From contig CAYUNT010000073.1 of NCBI GenBank assembly GCA_964446285.1, positions 1 through 19,327 on the forward strand: a stretch of 19,327 nt of DNA, written 5' to 3'. The stretch comes from CAYUNT01 sp964446285. Its GTDB lineage: Bacteria; Sumerlaeota; Sumerlaeia; SLMS01; CAYUNT01. Positions within the stretch are counted from its first letter, which is position 1. The number at the start of each line of letters is the position of its first letter. This document shows, piece by piece, positions 1 to 8,213 of this stretch. The translations under genes and the position numbers were made by a program. A model generated the notes under the pieces. That model worked only from the letters and a program-made list of their open reading frames with translations. It ran no database searches and had not been told where the DNA came from.

Positions 1-195
1 CTAAGGGATTTCAGCCCTTCAGGCCTTGTGCACAGGCTCACGAGTTGCTGAACTGAAAAGCCCTATGCATCCCCCTAAAAACCCGTGAGAAGCATTTACG
101 GAATTGTCCTGGATAAGGCGCCGGGCGATTGAAAACGGCCCTGGGAAGCTCCGCCGCGTCCTGTTCAGTTAGCCATTGCGCGCGAACTTGAGTTG

Positions 196-218
196 ACCTG
201 CAACCTGCAACCTGCAAC
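196..218. repeat. Three-copy 7-bp tandem repeat
   Basis: The unit ACCTGCA occurs three times head to tail (196-202, 203-209, 210-216), followed by the first two bases of a fourth copy. It lies about 110 bases upstream of the FHA-PilZ start in the non-coding left edge. It may be a replication-slippage product or an intergenic repeat; there is no evidence of function. Confidence 0.6.
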
Positions 219-313
219 ATCATACGATGCAATGCGTTGCGGGAGCAGTGTTCTCCTGGCGGCGTTTTTCCTTGAGCCATATCTTGCGGGGGCCGTTCGG
301 CCGATCCCATTCA

Positions 314-325
314 GGAGAAACAACC
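314..325 (+). promoter_or_regulatory. Ribosome binding site of the FHA-PilZ gene
   Basis: AGGAGA at about 313-318 sits seven bases before the ATG at 326. This is a near-ideal Shine-Dalgarno and is the reason for choosing 326 over the upstream in-frame start at 227, which has no such site. Confidence 0.65.
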
Positions 326-1183
326 ATGCAGGAATCGGATTCGAAGGAGATTGTTCCGGCAAACCCAACAACCGAAGAGCCAGAGCATGGATCGGAAACC
401 GTCGATTCAGTGATCGACGTGCGAGCGCCCGCCACCAGCGCCGGCCGCATGCTCCCGATTCTGGTGGAGCAGGGCGGAACCAAACCGGAAGACCTGCACT
501 TGCTTGACCGCCGCGAGACAACCATTGGACGCGACTCACGCTCGAACATCGTCATTCCAGACAGCCGCGTTTCGCGCAAGCACGCTATTATCGCATACGA
601 AAATCTTAGCCAGGTCGATCGGCCGCCCTCTTGTATTTTGTATGATGCGGGAAGCCGCAATGGAACCTATTTGAATGGCGCGCGCATTGAAAAGCCAGCA
701 AGCCTCAAAGAAGCCGACCAGATTGTTATTGGCGGCAGGGTGTTTTCATTTTTTGTGCGTTCAGAGCGCGAACTTCGCTCCGAAACACGCCTGCGCTCGC
801 TTCTGGCCGAACATGGATATTCTTTTGCCGATACGCGCGTTCCCGTCGATTGCCCCGTGGACCTTCAGGTGGTTTTCCCCGAGCAGACCTTCAGTCCACA
901 ATCGGTTCCCGCCACCGCCAAGGACCTTAGTTGCAAGGGCATTCGCCTGGTGACCAATCATTTTACGCGCGACATGTATTTGCTTACGCTCAAGGCCACT
1001 CGATATGCGAAGGTCCACCTGGTTCTTCCCGGCACAGGCCAGGAAATGAATCTTCATGGACGCGTGGCCTGGATGCACTTTGACATGCAGGTGACTCCGC
1101 CTCTTGCCACAATTGGAATCGAGTTCGACCGCGTGGAAGAGGAGATGCAAAAGGTGCTGGAAGAGTATATTCGCAAAGCCTGA
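326..1183 (+). CDS. FHA domain + PilZ domain protein
   Basis: A 285-residue soluble signalling protein. An acidic leader of about 50 residues precedes an FHA domain at roughly residues 55-145. It shows the family hallmarks: IGRDSRSNI, the phosphothreonine-contacting SRVSRKH motif, and the SRNGTYLNG turn. FHA domains bind phosphothreonine peptides. Residues about 165-280 form a PilZ domain, recognisable by DLSCKG (the DxSxxG motif, near residue 200) and by the closing strands around GRVAWM and IGIEF. PilZ domains often bind cyclic di-GMP through RxxxR plus DxSxxG. Here the first Arg is missing (FADTR), so ligand binding is doubtful. The start at 326 is set by AGGAGA seven bases upstream. FHA + PilZ suggests a link between Ser/Thr phosphorylation and cyclic di-GMP or motility/envelope control, but no kinase is visible in the window. 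Domain assignments are firm; the role is inferred. Confidence 0.85.
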   Translation: MQESDSKEIVPANPTTEEPEHGSETVDSVIDVRAPATSAGRMLPILVEQGGTKPEDLHLLDRRETTIGRDSRSNIVIPDSRVSRKHAIIAYENLSQVDRPPSCILYDAGSRNGTYLNGARIEKPASLKEADQIVIGGRVFSFFVRSERELRSETRLRSLLAEHGYSFADTRVPVDCPVDLQVVFPEQTFSPQSVPATAKDLSCKGIRLVTNHFTRDMYLLTLKATRYAKVHLVLPGTGQEMNLHGRVAWMHFDMQVTPPLATIGIEFDRVEEEMQKVLEEYIRKA

Positions 1184-1291
1184 TGCGTCGCAAAGCCTCG
1201 CGCCGCGCAAGACCGGGCAAAAAGGTTGCGGCTCGTGGCGGCGGCTTGGCATGGGCGGCGCGTTCTTCCCATTTTTTTGTGGTTCCGCCGA

Positions 1292-1939
1292 ATGAAATTG
1301 TTTGTTCTTTTCGCGGGATTTACGCTGGCCGAGTTGAGCCTGCTGATTCTGCTCACGCGCGCCACAAGCCTTGGCTTTACCATTCTGGTTACGCTCGTGA
1401 CCGCGGCTTTGGGCGCCACGCTTGCGCGCCATCAGGGGCTTCGCGTCGTGCGCCAGATCGGCGAAGAACTTTCTCGCGCGCAAATTCCCGCGCGTCCGCT
1501 GGCCGAAGCCGTTCTTGTCTTGCTTGGCGGAGCGCTGCTCATCACGCCCGGACTCATTACGGACCTGATTGGGCTATCGACGCTAATTCCGCCATGCCGC
1601 CGCCTCTATGCGCAATGGCTGCTGGCGTGGTTCAGGCGGAAAATCAGCGCGCCAAGCGGCGGAAGAGTTTCCGCGGGCGGGCGGGGCGGATGGAGCGGCG
1701 TTCGCATTTTCACCTTTTCGAACGGGGGCGGCCGCAGCGCCGGAACGCATGAACGCGACGCCTGGGACAAGAGAGCGGACGATCGCGCGGCATCTTCGGC
1801 GGAGTCAATTCGGTTGGACGCGATGCCTCCCCCCGGCGCATCAAACTCGCCCGCGCCGTCCATGCAACCAAGCGCCGGACCGCCGGACGAAGGCGACGTT
1901 GTGGATGTCGAATATCAAGAACCCAGCGGCAAGAATTAG
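1292..1939 (+). CDS. fxsA: FxsA family membrane protein
   Basis: A 215-residue inner-membrane protein. The first 120 residues match FxsA: two hydrophobic segments right at the N-terminus (FAGFTLAELSLLILL and LGFTILVTLVTAALGA), the charged LARHQGLRVVRQI stretch, then a hydrophobic LVLLGGALLITPGLITDLIGL segment. FxsA is named for relieving F-plasmid exclusion of phage T7 when overproduced in E. coli; its native role is not established. The long Gly/Ser/Pro-rich tail ends in VVDVEYQE, similar to the acidic end seen in many family members. The ATG at 1292 starts directly before the first membrane segment but has no clear Shine-Dalgarno. A TTG at 1226 preceded by AAAAAGG would add 22 residues and remains possible. 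The gene lies 108 bases after the FHA-PilZ gene on the same strand. Confidence 0.82.
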   Translation: MKLFVLFAGFTLAELSLLILLTRATSLGFTILVTLVTAALGATLARHQGLRVVRQIGEELSRAQIPARPLAEAVLVLLGGALLITPGLITDLIGLSTLIPPCRRLYAQWLLAWFRRKISAPSGGRVSAGGRGGWSGVRIFTFSNGGGRSAGTHERDAWDKRADDRAASSAESIRLDAMPPPGASNSPAPSMQPSAGPPDEGDVVDVEYQEPSGKN

Positions 1940-1971
1940 CCACAAAGGCACAAAGACACAAAGAGGAAAGG
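1940..1971. repeat. 8-bp nCACAAAG tandem array between convergent genes
   Basis: The unit nCACAAAG occurs at 1940-1947, 1948-1955 and 1956-1963, followed by a degenerate fourth copy, AGGAAAGG. The array starts at the base after the fxsA stop codon and fills almost the whole 37-base gap between the convergent fxsA and receiver genes. The same unit is found at 8214-8257, so this is a dispersed family. Confidence 0.75.
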
Positions 1972-1976
1972 CGCTC

Positions 1977-3602
1977 TCAGGAACCCCATTTTTTCAGTTC
2001 TTCTTCCAGGAAATCCTTGGGGGATTTTGCTGGAAGCGCGGCAACTTCCTGCGGAGTGGGCACTCGCGCTCCGGTGCTGGATTTGGCCCGCGTGTCGGCG
2101 AGTTTGCGTATGGCGGGAAGGGCCTCTCGCAATCGGGCCGTCGATGAGGATTCCTTATGCGGAATAGGCGCGGGCGCGGGAAAAGGCGCTTTGGGAGGCG
2201 CTTGCGCCCCGGGTGGCTGGGGAGGCGCGGGAATTCCAGAGGGGTGCCCAATGCTTGTGAGCCGGAATGCCGAAGGCGACACAGCAGTTGCCGCCGAAGA
2301 ATTTTCGCCCAGTTCCGAATCGCTTCCGGATTTGGCGTCCGCCGGAACAGCCGAAGGATCGACGAGTGTTTTCGCCGGATGCCCTGCGCCTGGCCGTCCG
2401 GAGGGAACTGGTTTTGCTGATAAGGACTGGGCATGGCCTGGGGTTATCGCTGTGGGGCGTGCAGGGCGGCGCTGATCTCCTGGAGCGTTGGCAGGACTTG
2501 GCGAACCCGCATTGGGCGCGCCGGAGGTTGTGTCGTAAATTTCGTCGAGTTCCGGCATGAAAAACTCGTCTTGCCGTTCGCGCGCGGCGGGGCCGGGCGT
2601 TTTGGCTTTTGCCTGGAGTGCGGCTTGCGCTTCCGCCAGGGCAGGCTCAGGCGCTTTATTGAGAGGCTTTTCACTGGCGGAGGGGGCGGGTTCGGGTCCG
2701 CCCAGAAGATCGAGAACCTGATCGCCGGGAACAAACATCGAGTCGATTTCCGCCATCAGCTCTTCTTCATCGCTTCTGGGCTTTGAGCCGGACGGCGGCG
2801 TGGGAGGCGTGGCGCCAGCAGTGCCGGCGGAGGGGGAGGGAGAAGAAGAGCGGGGAGATGATGGGGCGTTTGCGGAAGAAATGTCCGTGCGGCGCTGTTC
2901 ATCGATTTGCCGGTAAATATCGAGAAGAATCTGCTGGGCCGGGCGCGTAAGAGTGCGCCGGGCGGTCGGGCATCCGTTGGTTACGCGGATTTCGCCCTTC
3001 TGGCACTCGACCATCCGGCGCAGGGCTTCTGTTCCATCGTGATGCGCGAAGGTTGCATGAACCAACTCCCCCTCGCGGATGTGGACCGTTCCCATCCGTC
3101 CGTCGGGAAACAAAATAACGAGCGTGGCGCTGCGGCGTCCGATGCAATAGGCCTGAATCAATTCGCACAGACGCAGTCCGTAAAAGCTCTGGTCCGTGGC
3201 CGAATGAGGATGAACCGCCGCGCAAATTTGCCGGGCCACAATTTCTGGCAGATACGGGCGCTCGATGAATGTGACCTGGGGATGATCGCGCAGAATGTGG
3301 ACGATGTCCTCATCATCCGCGCGGGCGCTGGCGCCCACCAGGAAAAAGGACGTATGGCGTCCGCGCAGCATCAAGACGGCGCGGATTAGCGTGGTTCCTT
3401 TGCCATCGGGCAGGTCTTGATTGACAAGAACCGCCTGAAATCGCTCGCGATCAAACCAAGCCATCGCCTCCCGCGCCGCCCGCGCCTGCCGGACTTGAGA
3501 GGCTTCCGGCAAATGATCGCGCAAAGCCTTCGCGGTAGAGTCCAGAAGACGGCTATCGGGTTCAACGAGCAGGATATTTATTTTACCGGAAAATCCAGCC
3601 AT
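1977..3602 (-). CDS. Receiver-like + DUF4388 (PATAN) regulatory protein with disordered tail
   Basis: A 541-residue protein. Residues about 5-125 fold as a CheY-like receiver (INILLVEPD at the first strand, AVLVNQDLPDGKG at the third, ERPY at the fifth). The phosphoacceptor Asp is Asn, one residue of the acidic pair is Pro and the conserved Lys is Arg, so it is probably a pseudo-receiver that is not phosphorylated. Residues about 135-240 are DUF4388/PATAN (SFYGLRLCELIQAY, GTVHIREGELVHATFAHHDGTEAL, then LLDIYRQIDEQ), a module common in large regulatory proteins of gliding and predatory bacteria. About 270 residues rich in Pro, Ser and Ala follow, ending in a short charged helix, SPKDFLEEELKKWGS. 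The ATG at 3602 has GGAAG five bases upstream; the ATG at 3641 (13 residues longer) lacks a spaced ribosome site. It lies 208 bases downstream of mutS2 on the same strand. The partner is unknown. Confidence 0.82.
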   Translation of the reverse strand: MAGFSGKINILLVEPDSRLLDSTAKALRDHLPEASQVRQARAAREAMAWFDRERFQAVLVNQDLPDGKGTTLIRAVLMLRGRHTSFFLVGASARADDEDIVHILRDHPQVTFIERPYLPEIVARQICAAVHPHSATDQSFYGLRLCELIQAYCIGRRSATLVILFPDGRMGTVHIREGELVHATFAHHDGTEALRRMVECQKGEIRVTNGCPTARRTLTRPAQQILLDIYRQIDEQRRTDISSANAPSSPRSSSPSPSAGTAGATPPTPPSGSKPRSDEEELMAEIDSMFVPGDQVLDLLGGPEPAPSASEKPLNKAPEPALAEAQAALQAKAKTPGPAARERQDEFFMPELDEIYDTTSGAPNAGSPSPANAPGDQRRPARPTAITPGHAQSLSAKPVPSGRPGAGHPAKTLVDPSAVPADAKSGSDSELGENSSAATAVSPSAFRLTSIGHPSGIPAPPQPPGAQAPPKAPFPAPAPIPHKESSSTARLREALPAIRKLADTRAKSSTGARVPTPQEVAALPAKSPKDFLEEELKKWGS

Positions 3603-3810
3603 CTGATCTTCCGATTCGCATGAGTTCACATTCACTCCCATCCCTTAATACTATGTATCGGCGGCCAAACGCGCCGCAAGTCTCCGCATCATCGGGCATT
3701 CCCTGAAAAGCGGCTTTCTGGAAGGCGCAAGCGGCGCTTCGTGAATCCCGCGCCCCTCCCAACCTTGTTCGTATAAAGGCAGGCATCCTCTTAATTTTTA
3801 ATGTTATGCG
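3603..3810. other. Gap between mutS2 and the receiver gene
   Basis: These 208 bases carry no supportable gene; the short minus-strand frame across 3583-3786 is Arg/Cys-rich and lacks a ribosome site. An AT-rich patch (about 3642-3662, minus-strand reading TACATAG then TATTAA) could hold the -10 element of the receiver gene, but no good -35 lies at the right distance. The T-rich run after the mutS2 stop (3785-3805) has no hairpin in front of it. Confidence 0.4.
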
Positions 3811-6513
3811 TCAGCGCAAATCGACGACCGTAACGCCGCCGCCGCCTTCTTCGGGCTGGCCGGGGCGCCAGCCGCGGACGTGGGGATGCGCGCGCAGATA
3901 CTCGCGAATTCCGCGCGCCAGTGCGCCCGTGCCCTGTCCGTGGCAGATTTTCACGAAAGGCATGTCGGCCAGCATGGCGTCGTCGAGGTATTTGTCCACG
4001 ACCTCGATGGCTTCCTCGACTCGAAGTCCGTGAAGGTCGATTTGCCACGAAAGATCGCCGCGCCGCCGGAAATGCACGGCGCCGCTGAGCGCGGAGGCGG
4101 GCGGGGAAGAGTCTGGCGAAGAGGCGGCGGGGGGAGGAACAGGCGGCGCGGCGGCGGAACCAATGGGACTTATGCGACCTATGGGACGAACGGGACGGGA
4201 AGGACTGCCGATGCCTTTTGATGATGTGCCCGCGCCGGAATGCCACTGAAGAGAGGCGGGCTTTGTTTTGGGAGTTTCGTCTTCGGCAGCCTCCGCCTTG
4301 GATTTCTGTCGCTTGATTTTTTTGGATTGTTTTCGCGTGGGGCCGCCGCCGGGCGCGGAATCCGCCTCGAAATCATCAATCGGCGCAAGGAATTCTCCAG
4401 CGCGTGTTCCGGCGGCCGGAGCCGGGCGCGGCATTTCATCGGGTGAAAACGCGAGGCCGTCGAACGGCACCTCGACGAGCAATCCACGCGCCAGAAACAC
4501 CTGCGCCCGGCGCCGGTCGAAATCCGCCGCTTTCAGCGTGCCCGTCTCGCGCAAATCCGCGATGAACACCTCGCGTCCGGGCTTCAAATCCTCGGGTCCG
4601 AGCATGGGCGGCAGCGCCTCGGCCGCGCGCCGGGTTTCGGTGGCAGCCTCGCGCTGAGCCTTTTCGATGTCGCGGCGCGCCTGGGCCAATTCGGCGCGCA
4701 ACTGGGCGGGAGGCGCGTCGCGCGCGGGCAAATCCGCAATCCGCCGCTCGATTTCCTCGCGGATGGCGGCCAGTTGCTCCTCGCGCCGGCGGGCGAGCGT
4801 CTCGCGCCATCGGCGGCGTTCCTCGCGCAAGGTTTCGGCGCGCCGCCGCGCCAGTTCCTCTTGTTCGGCCAGCGCCGCCAGCCGCACGCGCAGTTCCTCC
4901 TCACGCGTGGCCAGCGACCGCTCGCGCCGCCCAAGCGCCCCGAGCAACGCCGACAAATCCGCCTCGCCGCGTTCGAGCCGCCGCCGTGCCCGCTCGATCA
5001 ATTCCGCAGGCAATCCCTCGCGCTCCGCGATCACCAGCGCCTCGCTCGAACCGGGCACATCGAGCAGCAAACTGAACGTCGGACGGCGCTGGCGTTCATC
5101 CAGGGCGAACGAGGCGTTGCGCGCGCCTGGCGTTTCATGCGCCCACTGCTTGAGCGGCGTCAGATGGCTTGTGGCGAGCGTAAGACTGCCGCGGTGGCAG
5201 AGCCAGTCGAGCAGCGCCACCGCCAGCGCCGCGCCTTCCGCCGGATCGGTGGCCGTGCCGAGTTCATCAAGGAGGATCAGCGTGCGTTCGCGCGCATGTT
5301 TGACAATATCCGCCAACCGCGCCGCATGCGCCGAGAAGGTGCTCTGGCCTGACGCGACATCTTGTGCATCGCCAATATCCGCCCAAATATCCGCAAACAC
5401 CGGCAAACGGCTGTCTGGCGAAAGCGGCGCGGGAATCCCGCATTGCACAAGCGCCGCCGCAAGGCCGAGCGTCTTCAACAATGTCGTTTTCCCGCCCGTG
5501 TTCGGCCCGCTCACCACAATCGAGCGGTCTGCGGCTTCCAAGGTCAGGCGCACGCCGATCGAGCGTTCGCGCGCGCGCAAATGCAGCAGCGGGTGATGCG
5601 CATCGAGCAGCCGAAGCGGACCGCGATCCACTACCTGCGGAATCTTCCATCCAAACCGGCCGGCGGCGCGCGCGCGTCCGAAAATCGAGTCAAGCCGCGC
5701 CAGGCGTTCGGTATCCGCGCGCATCCCAGGCAGAATGGCGCGCGCGCGCCGCGTCAGGGCCAGGCAGACGCGGTGAACTTCTCGCGCCTCGGCCGCGCGC
5801 ATTTCCTCGACAGCGTTGCCCGCCTCGACCACCGACGCCGGTTCGATGAACACGGTTTCGCCCGTGTTCGAGCCGCCGTGGAGAATGCCCGAGACGCGCG
5901 ATTTGCTTGATGCCCGCACGGGAAACACGTAGCGGCCGCCGCGCAGCGTGGCATAGGAATCCTGCAACACGCCCTGGCCCGAAAGGTCTTCCACCAAGCG
6001 GTCCACGAGCGAACGCAGGCGCGATTCGGAGCGTCGGATATCCGCCCGCACCCGCGCCAGATCGTCGCTCGCCTCGTCCGCCACCAAGCCGTCGGGGCGT
6101 ATAGCGCGGCGCAAATCACGTTCGAGTGCGGTCGCAGGCGCGAGGCCTTCGCCAATGCGCGCCAGCGCCGGAGCGTCCGCGCGCATCTCACGCAAAAATC
6201 CTTCGGCGCGCCGCACGGCCTCAAGAAATCCCGCAACGAGCGCCAATCCCTCGGGATCGAGAGCGTGGCCTTCGGGAGCCATTGCCGTCCAAAGCGGACG
6301 CGGATCGCCAAGGCCATCGAGCGCCAGATCGTGTCCGCGATCCATCAGCGCGATGGCTTCCTCGACCGGACGCAATGCCGCCGTGACCTCTTCGAGCGTC
6401 GAGGCGGGCCGCGCCTCGCGCACGCGTTCGCGCCCGAGCGGCGACTGGCACAAGGCCGACACCGCTTCCAGAATATCGCCCAATTGCAGGCTTTCGAAGG
6501 TTCGCGCGTCCAT
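3811..6513 (-). CDS. mutS2: MutS2 family ATPase/endonuclease (ribosome-rescue/anti-recombination)
   Basis: A 900-residue MutS2, somewhat longer than the usual ~780. It starts with the family's typical MDARTFESLQLGDIL. The ATPase core has Walker A GPNTGGKTT near residue 335, the SGQSTFSAH signature, Walker B LILLDELGTATD near 412, and TSHLTPLK. A Glu/Arg/Ala-rich coiled coil follows (about residues 480-640), then a KOW-like beta segment (LKPGREVFI to LVEVPFDGLAF). The C-terminal Smr nuclease domain has IDLHGL near residue 825 and HGQGTG near 855. Known family roles are binding branched DNA to limit recombination and, in Bacillus, splitting collided ribosomes. The extra length is a low-complexity linker before Smr that contains a 9-bp repeat array (4164-4199). 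The ATG at 6513 has GAGGAGG somewhat far upstream; a TTG at 6519 is six bases from it and may be the true start. Confidence 0.95.
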   Translation of the reverse strand: MDARTFESLQLGDILEAVSALCQSPLGRERVREARPASTLEEVTAALRPVEEAIALMDRGHDLALDGLGDPRPLWTAMAPEGHALDPEGLALVAGFLEAVRRAEGFLREMRADAPALARIGEGLAPATALERDLRRAIRPDGLVADEASDDLARVRADIRRSESRLRSLVDRLVEDLSGQGVLQDSYATLRGGRYVFPVRASSKSRVSGILHGGSNTGETVFIEPASVVEAGNAVEEMRAAEAREVHRVCLALTRRARAILPGMRADTERLARLDSIFGRARAAGRFGWKIPQVVDRGPLRLLDAHHPLLHLRARERSIGVRLTLEAADRSIVVSGPNTGGKTTLLKTLGLAAALVQCGIPAPLSPDSRLPVFADIWADIGDAQDVASGQSTFSAHAARLADIVKHARERTLILLDELGTATDPAEGAALAVALLDWLCHRGSLTLATSHLTPLKQWAHETPGARNASFALDERQRRPTFSLLLDVPGSSEALVIAEREGLPAELIERARRRLERGEADLSALLGALGRRERSLATREEELRVRLAALAEQEELARRRAETLREERRRWRETLARRREEQLAAIREEIERRIADLPARDAPPAQLRAELAQARRDIEKAQREAATETRRAAEALPPMLGPEDLKPGREVFIADLRETGTLKAADFDRRRAQVFLARGLLVEVPFDGLAFSPDEMPRPAPAAGTRAGEFLAPIDDFEADSAPGGGPTRKQSKKIKRQKSKAEAAEDETPKTKPASLQWHSGAGTSSKGIGSPSRPVRPIGRISPIGSAAAPPVPPPAASSPDSSPPASALSGAVHFRRRGDLSWQIDLHGLRVEEAIEVVDKYLDDAMLADMPFVKICHGQGTGALARGIREYLRAHPHVRGWRPGQPEEGGGGVTVVDLR
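4164..4199. repeat. 9-bp TGGGACnnn array inside mutS2
   Basis: Four units read on the + strand: TGGGACTTA, TGCGACCTA, TGGGACGAA and CGGGACGGG. The 9-base period equals three codons, so the mutS2 frame stays open. It is read as a Val-Arg-Pro / Ile-Gly-Arg / Ile-Ser-Pro type run in the disordered linker before the Smr domain. The same unit makes the two inverted arrays at 9481-9525 and 9616-9660. Confidence 0.75.
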
Positions 6514-6837
6514 TTGCAATCCCGGCCTCCTCTGGCCGAATGGAATTTCTTTTGCGGCGCGCCCGCGCCGGGCAAGGCAAATTGGCGCGAATTCCTTGGA
6601 GCGCGGCAACGGGGGGGGCGGCCTTTGCTTGTTCACAAACGAACATGTCAAAATAGGCCTTCTGGATTTTCTTTGCAGAACCTGTCCTTGACCGAATGCG
6701 GAAAGAGTGAAACAAGGGCCGTTACGCGGGTTTTCGGGCCGTTCGCATTGCGCGGCCGTCTCACGCTCGCTTGTTCCTCAAGAGCGCCGCCTCGGGGGCG
6801 CATTGCGGATTCATCCTGAATCGAGGAGACCGATCTT
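6514..6837. promoter_or_regulatory. Divergent promoter region between mutS2 and trpB2
   Basis: The mutS2 and trpB2 genes are transcribed away from each other, so promoters for both should lie in these 324 bases. On the minus strand TTGACA (6651-6646) is a consensus -35, but the hexamer 17 bases further on is a poor -10. A perfect TGTTC/GAACA inverted repeat (6630-6645) touches that -35. On the + strand I see only a weak candidate, TTGACC at about 6688 with no good -10. No gene is supported here; the mutS2 frame stays open upstream of 6513, but its reading there is low-complexity. Confidence 0.45.
6630..6645. promoter_or_regulatory. Candidate operator palindrome upstream of mutS2
   Basis: TGTTC at 6630-6634 and GAACA at 6641-6645 form a perfect 5-bp inverted repeat with a 6-base spacer. 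It lies immediately downstream of a minus-strand TTGACA, the position expected for a repressor site. The GTTC/GAAC half-sites recall LexA-type boxes, but orientation and spacing do not match the Bacillus or alphaproteobacterial consensus, so a LexA assignment is not justified. Confidence 0.35.
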
Positions 6838-8184
6838 ATGACCATTCACGAAGAAACCGTATTGTTATCTAAACGGGACATCCCGAAAAAATGGTATAAT
6901 CTGGCGGCCGATCTCCCCAAACCCCTCGATCCGCCCCTGCATCCGGGAACCAAACAACCGCTTGGCCCGCAAGACATGACGCCAATCTTCCCGATGGGAC
7001 TCATTGAGCAGGAAATGTCGCCCGAGCGCTGGATTCCCATCCCCGAGGAAGTGCTCGAGGTTCTTTCGCTGTGGCGCCCGACCCCGCTCATCCGCGCGCA
7101 CCGTCTCGAACAGGCCCTCGATACTCCGGCGCGCATCTTCTATAAATATGAAGGCGTTTCTCCCGCAGGCAGCCACAAGCCCAACACATCTGTTCCGCAG
7201 GCCTATTACAACAAGCGCGAGGGCGTGAAGCGTCTCACAACCGAAACTGGCGCGGGACAGTGGGGATCAGCCCTTGCCTTCGCCTGCAACCGGTTTGGAC
7301 TCAAGTGCACCATCTACATGGTCCGCGTGTCTTACGAGCAAAAGCCCTACCGCCGCACGATGATGCGCCTATGGGGCGGCGAAGTGTTTGCCTCGCCGTC
7401 GGATAAAACCGAGTCCGGGCGCAAAATTCTGGCGCAGCACCCCGACACGCTCGGTTCGCTCGGCATCGCCATCAGCGAAGCGGTCGAGGACGCCGTCCAC
7501 CACGACGACGCCCGTTACACGCTCGGCAGCGTGCTCAACCACGTTCTGCTGCACCAAACGGTTATCGGACAGGAAGCGCAGGCGCAATTTGACCGAATCG
7601 GAGTCGAACCGGATGTGCTGATCGGATGCGTCGGCGGCGGCAGCAATTTCGCAGGATTGGCATTTCCGTTCCTGGCCGATAAAATCAGCGGCAAGCGCAA
7701 AAACCTGCGCGTCGTGGCAGTCGAGCCGGCCGCGTGCCCCTCGATCACGCGCGGGCGCTATGAATACGATTTTGGCGACACGGTTGGCCTCACGCCGCTC
7801 ATCAAAATGCATACGCTCGGCCACGACTTTGTGCCGCCGGGCATCCACGCGGGCGGTCTGCGTTACCACGGCATGGCGCCGCTCGTGTCGGCCGCCGTCG
7901 AGCAGGGATTGGTCGAGGCCGTCGCGGTTCACCAGCTCCAAGTCTTCGATGCCTCGCGGCTGTTTTTCCACACGGAAGGCATCATCCCGGCGCCCGAGTC
8001 AGGACACGCCATCCTGGCCGCGGTCGAGGAAGCCAAGCGCATGAAAGCGGAAAAGCGCGCCGGAACGATTTGCTTCAACCTTTCCGGCCACGGATTCCTC
8101 GATCTGGCTTCCTATGAGGCTTTCCTGGGCGGAAAGCTGCAGAACTACGAATTCAGCCTGGGCGCGGACGAGAAAAAAGCCTGA
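6838..8184 (+). CDS. trpB: Tryptophan synthase beta chain, TrpB2 type (PLP enzyme)
   Basis: A 448-residue fold-type II PLP enzyme of the TrpB2 (TrpB-related) group. It is longer than ordinary TrpB (~400), with the typical N-terminal extension (KKWYNLAADLP, then HPGTKQPLGPQDM and PIPEEVLEVLSLWRPTPL). The PLP Lys is Lys114 in GSHKPN; ETGAGQWG and the phosphate-binding glycine loop CVGGGSN (about residues 263-269) follow. TrpB condenses indole with serine to make tryptophan in the cytosol. TrpB2 proteins lack parts of the TrpA contact surface and often work alone, for example in indole salvage or as serine deaminases. No trpA or other trp gene is in the window, which fits a stand-alone role. The ATG at 6838 has GAGGAG eight bases upstream. 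The next gene is also a PLP enzyme, 94 bases downstream. Confidence 0.93.
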   Translation: MTIHEETVLLSKRDIPKKWYNLAADLPKPLDPPLHPGTKQPLGPQDMTPIFPMGLIEQEMSPERWIPIPEEVLEVLSLWRPTPLIRAHRLEQALDTPARIFYKYEGVSPAGSHKPNTSVPQAYYNKREGVKRLTTETGAGQWGSALAFACNRFGLKCTIYMVRVSYEQKPYRRTMMRLWGGEVFASPSDKTESGRKILAQHPDTLGSLGIAISEAVEDAVHHDDARYTLGSVLNHVLLHQTVIGQEAQAQFDRIGVEPDVLIGCVGGGSNFAGLAFPFLADKISGKRKNLRVVAVEPAACPSITRGRYEYDFGDTVGLTPLIKMHTLGHDFVPPGIHAGGLRYHGMAPLVSAAVEQGLVEAVAVHQLQVFDASRLFFHTEGIIPAPESGHAILAAVEEAKRMKAEKRAGTICFNLSGHGFLDLASYEAFLGGKLQNYEFSLGADEKKA

Positions 8185-8213
8185 TTGCGCCCGGCGCGAA
8201 AATGACAAACCTC

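Larger units (their letters stand above)
1..325. other. Left-edge non-coding stretch
   Basis: No open frame here has a recognisable protein, a good ribosome site or domain-like composition; the short frames on both strands look like chance readings of GC-rich DNA. The visible content is a small tandem repeat at 196-216 and, just before 326, the ribosome site of the FHA-PilZ gene. A promoter for that gene should lie here, but I could not find a convincing -35/-10 pair. Confidence 0.5.

Noticed and set aside
3..19. AAGGG/CCCTT hairpin at the left edge
   Set aside because: Five-base arms with no T-run; could be the end of an upstream terminator but too weak alone.
38..310. Minus-strand 90-codon frame at the left edge
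   Set aside because: No ribosome site or domain; crosses the 7-bp tandem repeat.
4667..5596. 309-codon open frame on the + strand
   Set aside because: Antisense to the mutS2 ATPase and coiled-coil region; composed almost entirely of Ser, Arg and Ala.
6630..6645. LexA/SOS box
   Set aside because: GTTC-N6-GAAC has the half-sites in the opposite order to the Bacillus box and differs from the GTTC-N7-GTTC type, so only an unnamed operator is proposed.
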